Origin: Kondoa malvinella
Lineage: Eukaryota; Basidiomycota; Agaricostilbomycetes; Agaricostilbales; Kondoaceae
Length of the DNA stretch: 64,000 nt
Direction: 5' to 3'
Assembly (NCBI GenBank): GCA_039545315.1
Contig: BCIM01000011.1
Coordinates: forward strand, 310,001 to 374,000
The position numbers and the translations under genes are program-made. The notes under the pieces were generated by a model. That model ran no database searches, was not told the DNA's origin, and saw nothing but the letters and a program-made list of their open reading frames with translations. The stretch's first letter is position 1, and every line of letters starts with the position of its first letter. This document shows positions 9,678-19,405 of this stretch, one piece after another.

Positions 9678-11339
9678 TTACTCGCCAGCTTGCCTTTCAT
9701 CAGTTGTGTCGACCTTTTCCAAACGAGCACAGAGAGATTCGATCATGGTCTCATAGACTGACGGTACTGGAAACATGTTGATGAAGCTGAAACCGAATAC
9801 ATATCGGCTCTGGTAGAGGAAGGGCTGGCCTGGTTGCATGCCAGAAGCAATGTATCCCAATGTTACTCGACCCCGGTCTGAACCGAGCGTGTTGTCTGAA
9901 GCGAGTTCCTCCATCCGACGATAAGCGGAGGCTGAGAATCTGAGAAGACAGTTCGACTCGTCCCTGCAATGGCCGTAAGAGACGGGTCTGCATCTGCGCT
10001 TGGACCTTACTCTCCCACGGGACTCGTAGGCTGTTTTAACCTTTTCAGCCCCTCAAAGATCTTGTTGACGCCAGGACGGTAGCACTTAGGAAAGAAGTAA
10101 CCGTTGATAGAGTCATTACGGGTCGCTAAACTGGCAGATTCGACTGGATCACGCAGCAGGTCCGAAATCTTTGAGAATGCCTCGCGATCCGTCTGTTCTG
10201 CTTTAATGGTCCGTGAACAGATCAGAGAATTGGTCTCTAATGGCATTGTCGTCACGATTGCCTTCGGGGAAATGGCGTGGTACTCGAAGTTCAGTCGAGG
10301 ACAACTCAGAGCTTTGATGGGGTTCGAAGCAGTGTAGAGCGAGCCAGCATTCAGTAGAATGATGAACTTCTCAATTGGCATCGAAGCTGTCAGATCTCAG
10401 TCGATAGTTGTCGCGGGTGTCAGGAAGACTTACGAGGCAACGTCATTCCTTGCATCTGATCGGCATCGAAGCGCAACGAGTGAACTTTGGGGCTCTTAGA
10501 CTCTGCGCTGACAAACTATGGTTGCAATTTTATCAGACCAGAAAACGTCGACTTGGCTGAGCTTACCGCATAGTGCATCTTGGGTTTGGGTTTAATCTTT
10601 TGCATTTGGCCCTCGAGGAAGTCTGGCGATACCCCTTAGACTCTAGATATGTGCAACAAAACGTACAGCTTACACTCATCAGACCAAGCGTACGGATCAT
10701 CTTCATGATGAACTCTGAAGACGTGATTGATGTATAGCTTCACGCCAGACGGAGTGCTTCTTGCGACAAGACCGATGTAGCTGTTCTTACATGAAGCTCT
10801 TTTACGGTCGTCGTAGCACAAAGCTTGACAGATGACATGCAAATTAGCGCCTGACGAAACGATCAGCCTTGTATGCATTGATCTGGGGAGGAACTTGCTA
10901 TTGTGAAGAATCCACTCCCTCAAAGCTTGATCGATGTCGTCCGGTTCATCACCTCTCCCTACAGGCATGATTTGCTCGGCTATCTTGAGTGAAGCTTCGT
11001 AATCTTCGCGCAAAGCAGGACAGAGAGCTTTGTGCCCAGTCTTGCAGTCTTGCGTTTGACAGGCTTTCCCACAATACTACGAGGCAAGACAGCCAGAGCA
11101 TTTTTGTAAATGCTTAGCCGGTTTGAAGCAGCATGAGCACTGAAAGGCCAGTAAGCTCATCTTGACAAGGTGAGTACATCGACTGCATTGGCTTACGCGT
11201 TGCAATTGCTTCTGTCTCATTGCTTTCAGCGGTCCACCCGGCTCGATCTGTTTCAGACATGAGCGAGTGACTCGCATCACCAATGCAGACTTACCAAGCC
11301 GAATACCGTGTAAAGCTCGTCCTCCTTGTCTTCACTCAT
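9678..11339 (-). CDS. MYND zinc-finger protein with an in-frame TAG in the finger
   Basis: The start MSEDKEDELYTVFGL is at 11339. Two GT-AG introns lead to the MYND finger: CSCC, then KCSGC, then LAS, a TAG codon at 11077-11079, and directly YCGKACQTQDC, then GHKALC. Counting the TAG as one residue, the spacing from KCSGC to YC is exactly that of a MYND finger (five positions). The frame continues open after it for about 120 codons, and further introns lead through EKFIILLNAGS to the end RQAGE at 9678. Joined, it is a single protein of roughly 430 residues. The C-terminal region has no family I recognise. Either the gene is a recent pseudogene, the stop is read through, or the base is an error. 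MYND fingers bind proline-rich partners. Confidence 0.75.
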
Positions 11340-11911
11340 AGCTCATAGCTAGAAGTACAAGTATAGTGGTGGCTTAGAAATAAAGCGCGAGGGGTCGCAA
11401 AGGAACTTTTCATAGAAAGTAGGACGAAGAACAGAATGGCGCATGCTAATTGCACCAAGCAATCTGACGCGTGGCGCGATGCCATCAAAAAACGCATGGA
11501 AGACATCTCTGGCACGAGGACGATCTTGCGCGACAGCAGAGAGCCTGCAGAACGAGAGGAGAAAGGAACGCAATGCCATGAGCCAATATTGGACGGACAG
11601 AAAGACAAAATGCATGCGGCGGAAAGACAGTAGCACAGTATTGGAAGGCCAATACCAATAAGCCTGCCTGGCGGATGGAGAACAAGCCAGGAAGGAAAGA
11701 AGATTGCTGCTAGCAGCCGCTCCTTCGTCTTGGCTTTCGCAAAAAGCAAAAGTCGCATGATCTCTCCTCCTCATGAACCCAAACACAAAATGCCAGTCAA
11801 CATGTCTCCTCATGCCCCAGCTCTTCCATCTCATCATCTCTCGCAACGGGCCGCTCAACCCTTGCTCGTCTACGAACGGATCGCCTCATGGCTCGCAGAT
11901 GGCATTCGGTA
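11340..11911. other. Intergenic, MYND-gene promoter and VTA1 3' side
   Basis: About 570 bases. Open frames occur on both strands, including a 65-codon plus-strand frame at 11436-11633 and a 169-codon minus-strand frame, but neither has a family motif and neither joins to anything by a convincing intron. It should hold the promoter of the MYND gene. Confidence 0.4.
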
Positions 11912-13390
11912 TCAACCACCAATAGCATCCAAAGCTTTGCGCAATTGTTTCCGTGCTTCAGTCAAATCATCAAAGTTGAGGGCTGAAATGGCAAATTTCG
12001 CATGCTTTTGCGCAGTTGAGACGGACTTGAAATCGTACTGAGCATCTGGGTTCGGTGTCGGACTCGGGGCTGCAGGTTCTTTCGGTATCGATGATGTAGG
12101 CTGATTTGCTTTAGGGAATAAGGGTGTAGAAGCTGGAGGTGTTGGGACGATGGAAGGATGTCGCATGAAGGGAGCTGGTGGCACAGGCGCGGTCGGTGGA
12201 AGAGGTGAATAAGTACTTGAGTCTGGTATTGCGGGAGGTGCAGAAGGTAGATTTGACGAGGAGGAAGTTGGAGGAAGTGGATGTGACGGCGCACTTGGGT
12301 CAAAAGCGGGCGCTGAAGGATCCAACGTTGATGACGTATCCGTGAGCGGGAAAGGATAAGATGGCGACGGGAGACCAAGGTTTGTAGCGGCGTCAGCTGG
12401 AGGTGAAGGTAGTCGTAGAGTAGCTGAACTATCGTCTAACGATGCAGAAGTCGAAGCGACCGGGTCTGAAGAGGTATTCAAGCCTCTGAGTATTTCTTCC
12501 ACAGCTCGAGCTTCATCTTCGGTGTTTGTCGAAGTCGACGAACCAGCCCGCGGTGCTTCATCTTCTTGTGGCTGTTCTCCTTCCAGCGGTACAGACGGTA
12601 ATTGCATCTCAGCTTCCTCTTCTAGCCCTCCAGCTGGTCCAGGTGTAGGTGTTCGCCCTTCTTTGATGGCTTTGACAATGTCTGTCGCTTTCCACTTGGC
12701 ATACTTGATCTTGTCCTTGACCTAGAAGCAAGTGAGCTAATTTTCTGCTATCGATCGACATACGCACATCCGAGTCAGTCTCTCCAAAGTTTGCTAACAG
12801 TTCATAGAAATTGGCAGCAGCTAAGAATGACTTTGCCGTCGCCCTATACTGTCATCAGTTCATTCGTGAAGTTGCTCGATCTACCATACCTAGTGGCTTT
12901 CCCTGCTCTATCCGCATTGTCCGCCTGAGTGAAGACCTTGACCGCAAAGTTCTCAATATAAGCAGCGCCAGCAATCTCTTCCGTCACAGCTTCGTTATCC
13001 GACAAGCGTTCTTTGCTCTGATGACTTGTATTCTTAGCTCGTGGCACTGCATGATAGAGCTGCCTACCTCTTCCAATTGATCTAGTAGGGAAAATAGGAA
13101 TTGCCTTGAAGCAGTTTCAGTCGGTCGAAGCGTCATAGCGACTTGAGCAGCATGGTAATTGCCTGTTCACAGCATGAAATGGAAAAGAGAGCGAATGAGA
13201 GATGTCCAGCCCGGCAGGGAGTCCAGTAGCGTACACCAATAAGCCATGACAGGATCATGTTCGCGAAGTTCGTGCGCTCGCGAGAGGAAAGCGGTAGCTT
13301 TGCAATCAAAGCGAGTCTCAGCTGAAAAGGCTTCTATGTGATGTCGGGTCACACACCAGGCTTGAGCTCTGCAGGTATCGGTGCCGCCAT
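11912..13390 (-). CDS. VTA1: VTA1, ESCRT-III/Vps4 regulator
   Basis: VTA1 activates the Vps4 ATPase that recycles ESCRT-III at endosomes. The start MAAPIPAELKP is at 13390, and a short intron joins AETRFDCKATAFLSRAHELREHDP. The next intron (GTACGC...GAACAG) restores YWCNYHAAQVA, the conserved block of the VTA1 N-terminal helices. More exons add FSLLDQLEE, NFAVKVF and KYAKWKATDIVKAIKEGR. A long Pro/Ser-rich linker follows, and the C-terminal Vps4-binding helices read KHAKFAISALNFDD and ARKQLRKALDAIGG. The two-ended layout with a variable linker is exactly that of the family. Confidence 0.92.
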
Positions 13391-13498
13391 GGTATTGGAC
13401 GAGGACGAACAACAAGTTATCTCGTGTCAAGCAAGCATGTCCCGCTGCACAGCAGTGAACCCCAGCTAGCCTGATATCCTTGCTTGTAACGCAACGCT

Positions 13499-14509
13499 TC
13501 AATCATTCTTGATATCCACGATAAACGGAACGACATCTTGCGTAGGCGCTCTTGGCGATTTGAGTATCATATCCATGCACGCAGCATTCACATAGCTCGT
13601 CTCTTCTTTCTGAACATATCCAAGTCCTTCATGAATACTATCTTCAGAATCAGCCCTGACGTTCTGACCAGCAACGCAGAACGTACTGGCCAAAGACATG
13701 TAACAAAGGTTTCAACTCCTTCACTCGTTCAGCTAGCTCTTCACATCCCGCCTTCTGGCCTGTCCAACATTGATCGAGTATACCCTCTGGTGGACCATGC
13801 GTCAAGAGGACATCGCATTCAGTCATCTTTTGCATGATAGTCACTGATAGCGCAGAACATCCAGGATAACCAAACGCGTAATCGCAGAAGTCAGGCGTCC
13901 ATGGTGAACCGAAACTGAGATTCCCATCAGACAAACCTCAGAAGGTTGCTTCGAGTGAACTTACAACCTCCAAGTCTTGCCATTGTTCAGCGTCACAGAA
14001 AGAGCTTCATCGCGTAAATAATGTATACGTCCGTTCTTTGCTTTCTCCGAAGAAGTGAACAGTCGCGATAAAGCCTCTGTATCGACTTTCGGTAGACCTT
14101 CCTTTTCGTGAAAGCGTTTGTAACCGCGGTTGTGATAATAGTTCTGACTTGAAGCAGAAATGAGCATGAGCACATATAATGCAGCTGCAATGTCACGCTC
14201 ACTCCAGAGGAAAATCGTGATTTCCTGCAATGACAATCTTGGTCTCGTGAGGTAAATCAGCGAGCCAGTCGAACGTCTTGTCAAATTCATGTTGCTGGCC
14301 AATCTCCGTCAGATCCTGCTACACATTAGCGTGTGAGTAAGTAGGAACAGAAGACATACACCGCAATGAAGCAAGACATCTCCATCTGGAACTTTAAAGA
14401 CATGGCCATGCGTGTCGGACAGACATACGAAGCGAGTACAACCAGGCTGACGAGGAGGCGGGGTATCGACAGAGTAGGAAGTAGGCGAATAGATAGTGCA
14501 TCGAGACAT
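13499..14509 (-). CDS. Calcineurin-like metallophosphoesterase (UPF0046/MPPED type)
   Basis: The start MSRCTIYSPTSYS is at 14509; an ATG at 14587 is a possible longer start. Metal-binding blocks appear in order: CLSDTHGH, then GDVLLHCG, then IVIAGNHDF, LLTHGPPEGILD, and finally LHVFGH joined to IHEGLGY by an intron (GTACGT...GATAG). The family consists of small phosphodiesterases; the substrate here is unknown. The gene ends VDIKND at 13499. It is divergent from TSR2 with about 180 bases between the starts, so the two probably share a promoter. Confidence 0.85.
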
Positions 14510-14692
14510 GTTGCGTTCGAAAGAGCAGGCAGATTTACGAACGAGATTTCGATATTGGAAGGGAAGAGGAAGACGGCCAGCAAGCATATGACAGATTCAG
14601 CATAGCCCGCTGCGTATACACCTTTTGGCGGTATAAAGCACAGCATGCCAATTTGACACACTTTTTCATCCAAACACGACCGCAACACAAAG

Positions 14693-15250
14693 ATGTCTGA
14701 AGTCCTATTCGCTCGCGGTCTTCTAGCTCTTCTACGCATCTGGCCAGCATATCAACTCGCCCTAGAGCTGCGACCGCCTTCGTTGACTTCACAAGAAACG
14801 AATCAAGAAGTGACGATTCGCCTGGCTGAAGAAATCACAGACGCCTATTGTTCGAATGATAAAGGGAAATTACCTGATCAAAGTCGTTTAGAGGCTTTTT
14901 TATGTGAATTCATGGATGTCGAAATGGAGCTGGTTTTGGAGGATGCCAGTGAAAAATCAATTGTCAGGGATTTAAACGAGTTATGGCGCAAGACCCAAGC
15001 AGGGGAAGGGCAGGAATTGGTAGATCGCTATGTTGAGATGGCTGAGAAGCGAGAGGGCAAGCGTACTGATGCGCAAAGGCAGCGTCAAGAGGGCGAAGAG
15101 GAAGATTCGTCGAGCAGCGATGATTCAGGCAGTGAAGAGGACGATGAGATGGACGTAGATGCACCTGCCGCTCCAGCACCGAAACCTCTGCCAGTCATTG
15201 ACGAAGATGGCTTTGAAATGGTTCAGTCACGCAAGTCGAAACGATCATAG
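14693..15250 (+). CDS. TSR2: TSR2, pre-rRNA processing protein / eS26 chaperone
   Basis: Intronless, 185 residues. The start MSEVLFARGLLALLRIWPAYQLALE leads into the Tsr2 fold, with VEMELVLEDASEKSIVRDLNELW in the middle and the expected acidic tail (SSSSDDSGSEEDDEMDVD) followed by IDEDGFEMVQ. Tsr2 carries ribosomal protein eS26 to pre-40S particles. It is one of the few single-exon genes in the window. Confidence 0.92.
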   Translation: MSEVLFARGLLALLRIWPAYQLALELRPPSLTSQETNQEVTIRLAEEITDAYCSNDKGKLPDQSRLEAFLCEFMDVEMELVLEDASEKSIVRDLNELWRKTQAGEGQELVDRYVEMAEKREGKRTDAQRQRQEGEEEDSSSSDDSGSEEDDEMDVDAPAAPAPKPLPVIDEDGFEMVQSRKSKRS

Positions 15251-15360
15251 AAAAATCATCTAATTCCGCTTGCTCGAACGACTTCTACCTGCATTAATAC
15301 CGACATAGATACATACACCTCTCTGTTGCCGTGAGCCTGATTTCTCCTAAACTACCCTTT

Positions 15361-17327
15361 CTAGCCTTGAAGTTGTGCAATAGCGCCTTTGGATCGTTCG
15401 CGGAACTTAAGCTGGCATTGATCCTTAGGGAAGATCCTGTAATACACAATTAGCTGTGTGCAACAATAGTCAGATTGACAACCAACGTAGCGATAATTCT
15501 AGTACAGCACATTAGCTGTACTTCTAGCTAGATATAGGAAGCCAGCTCACTGAATCTCATCACTCTCCGGAGTCTTGTGGTGATCCCAATCCAGCGTAGA
15601 AGCAGCAGCAGCCAACAAAGCCGTCATGTGCATATAGACATATTCCTGGCCAATGCACTTGTGCGGACCCGCACCGAAAACAAGCCAATGTTTCGGGTCT
15701 GCATTCTCCGAGTTTCCACCAGGCATGAATCGTTCAGGTATAAATTCATCAGGTGATGGGTAGACTGTTGGGTCGTGTAGCGAGTTCCAGAATGATGGAA
15801 TGACGATCGAGCCTTTTGGTGCAGTGTAATCTTCTGAAATTGGGAATGGCTTTGTGGCCATGTAAGGAATCATGAGGACTGGAGGTCGGTAACGCAGAAT
15901 CTCTTTGACGACGGCTCGAGTGTAGGTCATAGCATCGAGTTGATCAATGTGGACGTCGGATTCGTAATCACCGCCGCGGATGCGTTCTTGCTCTTCTCTG
16001 ACCTTGGCCAGCACTTTGGGGTAGTCGGCGAGCAATTGGAAACCAAAAGTGACAGAAGAAGACATGGCGTCTGTCAATGATCAAAGAATGGAATCAGTGA
16101 TAACCGAAACACGCCCTTGTTCCACCGACCTTGAGAAGCAAAAATAAAGGAAAGCACAACCAACGACATTTCAGTGTTGGTATACCTATCCAGACCCTCA
16201 TTCTCCTCCAAAAGATTCTTGACCCACTCATCCAACAAACAATGCGGTTCCGCTCCGGGCATTTTCATCCTCTTTTTGCTCTCGGCACAAGCATGCTCAA
16301 ACCACTTCATCGCAATCTTTCTCGCTTGCACAGCAGAATACACTTTGGTTCCTGGAATAGCCAATGGGAAATTGACCAATTCCAACGCTTTGGTAATCAA
16401 CCAGTAATTGTCTGAAATTGCCTTGGCGCCTTCATCGGAAATGTATTCACCACAAAAGACGCGAAGGGAAGTTTCCATGTTGAGATCGCGGAAAAGCAAT
16501 TGGTACTTGCGTGCCGGTTCATTGGGATCGGCATCTTGAGACACCCATTTCGCAAAGTGGGCGCGGTAAATTTGTTCTTGTACCTTGAGATAGATGGCTA
16601 ATGCGCGTCGGGTGAACAGGACGTTCAGACCTTTGCGGTATTCAGCGTGAACTTTGCCCGTGAGGAAGACCCTGTGATTGGCTGTATCAGTATGGGATTC
16701 TGGTGAAAGCCATGCCGACAAACCAGTTTTGCGGTCGAAGAATGGTCTTGGCTGAAGCGACAATACATGGTTCAGCATATTGAGGGCTGTGCAGGATCTT
16801 GCGGGAGAAGGTATTGTCTGCAGCCATGACGATAAAGCTGTCAACCAGGTCAGCGCCATGCACAAATGCAAAACGTCGAACAGACGGACATGTTGAACAC
16901 CGAGACAGCAGATAGCTTGTTGACCCAGCTAGCCTGGTATAGTTTCATCGTGGGCGTAAGCTGTCAGTGTGATGAGCTATGCGATTTTGACTGTGGCAAG
17001 TATACATACCGAATCTGCGAATCGCCCGATAATCGGAATAGTCCATGAAGGTCCTGGCAAGTGCTCTACATGATAGAGTGCATTAGATCCGCTATAAAGA
17101 CTGGCCGAGCGGCGCTCAAACAACTCACTCTTTTTGGATCGATAAGTGATTTGCTCCAATGCGAGCAATGAGAACACAATGACGAGCAGCGAAGTAGCCC
17201 AAGATGGCAAATTTGCAAAGTAGAAATGCTTGGTCAAAGTTGGGAACATTGCGCTAGAATCCGAAGGCAGATTCCCATGCATCGTTGCTTGTGCGGCCTC
17301 TGCCACTTTTTGTGAAGAGAACGACAT
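15361..17327 (-). CDS. ERG5: ERG5, C-22 sterol desaturase (cytochrome P450 CYP61)
   Basis: P450 of the endoplasmic reticulum that adds the C-22 double bond in ergosterol synthesis. The start MSFSSQKVAEAA is at 17327, followed by a membrane anchor (ATSLLVIVFSLLALEQI) and LPGPSWTIPIIGRFADS. Later blocks are NHRVFLTGKVHAEYRKGLN, the KEILRYRPPV helix K, FNSLHDP-type FWNSLHDPTVYP, PERF, and the haem loop FGAGPHKCIGQEY. The C-terminus DEIQ is joined to IIAT and then IFPKDQCQLKF through a 12-base micro-exon at 15487-15498; without it the conserved IIATIFP block is lost. The stop is at 15361. The length fits CYP61. The gene is divergent from the unrecognised gene starting at 17597. Confidence 0.93.
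15487..15498 (-). other. ERG5: 12-base micro-exon of ERG5
   Basis: Lies between a 52-base intron (15499-15550, donor GTGAGC, acceptor TACTAG) and a 50-base intron (15437-15486, donor GTTGGT, acceptor TTACAG). Its 12 bases complete a Gln codon, then code Ile-Ile-Ala, then start a Thr codon, giving Q-IIAT-IFPKD, the conserved end of CYP61. Confidence 0.75.
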
Positions 17328-17596
17328 TTTGAGTACGAGCTTGCTGGTATTGCTGTCAGATCAATGAAATCTTGCAAAGTCTTGGCTCGACTGATAGAAA
17401 GTCTTGCGGGAAAAAACGAGAGTGGGGTGTTTGTTACAGAACTCAAAAGGCGCAGCCGTGTATCGCCGATCTCCCTTGCTTCTGCTGTAGTATACACTTG
17501 AGAAAGAGTCTTGAACCTGGTGGAAACGGGAAAAAACAGCTCGCTAAGTTGAAATCGCGTCGGCCGTCCCAAATTCGGCTTCGATAATCTGGCACT

Positions 17597-19228
17597 ATGG
17601 CCAGCAGTACCGCTGTGGAAGCAGAGATACGGAGATTGTATCGCGAAGAGGACCTCGGCTTGTCAAAAATCGTTATTCGCATCAAACAAGCTTTCCCCGG
17701 CAATCCCTCATACGACTCTAAGCGTATTGGAGCCATCCTTGCTGCAGATAAAGCTACTGTTGCAGGCGCAAGCAAAGATGAAGTACCTGCAAAACCTGCC
17801 TCATCGAAACCGAGGGCCAAAGGCAAGAAAGCTGTCAAAGCAGATCCTCCTCTCTCGCGAGATCAAGCGGAAGAAGGGATAGCCAATTTGATCATGAGCA
17901 GACAACCGCGTAAGTCTGTCACATTCGCTGTTGCTTCGGTGCTTATGCGGTGCAGCCGCTGGCAAGGAGCAGATGGTCAAATGCGTGCTTTCCTGTACAA
18001 ATTGAGCTGACTGTATGTGCAGGCTTTGCACAATGAAGCGCTGCAAAAAGGCTTGCCGAACCATGGCTCTGGAACTTATGCGCTTCTGAAGACGACAGCA
18101 ATCGAGTATAAATTGGAGAACGTCATCTGGATCAATGTAAAAGGCGATCAAATGAAGGTGTCTTGTTCTTCTGATTACCTTGAATATCGCTCATGATAAT
18201 GGGAAAGCATACTTTGCTGGAAAGAATGAAGATCGAAGCTGGTTTAGGACGCTTAGCAGGAACGTTGATGCTCGTGACGGTGCTAATGGACGCCTTGGAT
18301 TCAAGTAGGCAAGAGCATCTAGTCACGTATGAAAGACTGTGCTTGCAGATAGAAGCTGAGTATGTTTCACATTACATTCTTCTTTGGCTTGTCCACCCTT
18401 CTTGACCTTCGTCTCGTTCTATCGCATTCCATTCGGTGTACAGACCTTATCTGACATCCTTACTCAGGTATGGCCAGCCAAATCTTCTAGTACAGCATCG
18501 AGAAGTCTCCGCTGGCCGCGGTCCAAACATGCTAGGCCTAAAGAAACTCATGGACAGCGTCTTCAATGGCGCAGGACCCGAAGCAGCCATCACAGCCAAA
18601 GATAGAGAAATGCTAGGTGCTGCAGAACGATTAGGTCGGCGATTGGATGCGAAAGTTGGGAACGAGGCGACTGGTCAGTTTGATCTGTTGTGTAGAAAAG
18701 GCTGACAGATGGACAGAGGCGATGAGGTTACAGTATACCTGTCAACTCACGGCTGAAGAAGAAGGTTATAATAAAATAGGGCGATATGCTTGTTTGCCGG
18801 ACGGAGTTGAGGAATAGTGAGTCTAGCTACCTTCTTTCTCATAGCGTACTGATGTCATATAGCGACTATAATGCGGAACAGGGAATCTACTGGGTGACGG
18901 TCAAGTCTCCGATAGCGGAAGTTATGGGTGAGCTTCTCTTTCTCTTCGATGGCGTGAGGCTGATACGTTTAACAGAGAAACACAAGACAGGATCCATCAA
19001 AGGGGATACGAAAGACGTGTACCTCCTCTTTGAGATCACCTGGTTCCTCCTTCGAAGTCAGAAAGGCGACAAACATGTCAGCAGGGACAGATTGGCTAGA
19101 CAGCTTAAAAAGGAGTGCGTCCAGCTTGTTGTACTCTTATGAAGGAGTTCATCACGTAGTTGGTTCGTACAGGACTCGAGTGGATCCATTGCAGTATGAA
19201 GACGAGTACCAGATCATTTGGCTGTGAG
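17597..19228 (+). CDS. Unrecognised intron-rich gene
   Basis: No family recognised. The start MASSTAVEAEIRRLYREEDLGLSKI is at 17597, a helical N-terminus followed by a Lys/Ala-rich linker. In-frame introns lead to KALHNEALQKGLPNHGSGTYALLK, then HTLLERMKIEAGLGRLAG and TYERLCLQIEAE, then PYLTSLLRYGQPNLL and RGPNMLGLKKLMD, then AMRLQYTCQLTAEEEGY and DYNAEQGIYWVTVKSPIAE. About eight exons join cleanly, which supports a real protein of 450-500 residues. The last exons are uncertain; the likeliest end is the frame finishing YEDEYQIIWL at 19228. It is divergent from ERG5. Confidence 0.6.
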
Positions 19229-19405
19229 TTGTTCTCGCTTCAACTGGGTCCTCAGACTGACCACCCGTCAGGCAAACGATGATGAGTCTTATGGGACCAG
19301 ATGGGATACAATAGCAAAGACTAGCAAAAATCATAGATGTAGATAGCAAAAGACGCGTTCTTTCTTGACCCGTTCCAACCTACTGCGCACTTCATTAATA
19401 CCAAG

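Noticed and set aside
11349..11858. 169-codon minus-strand frame between the MYND and VTA1 genes
   Set aside because: Composition is unlike the neighbours, there is no motif, and it spans the expected promoter; probably chance.
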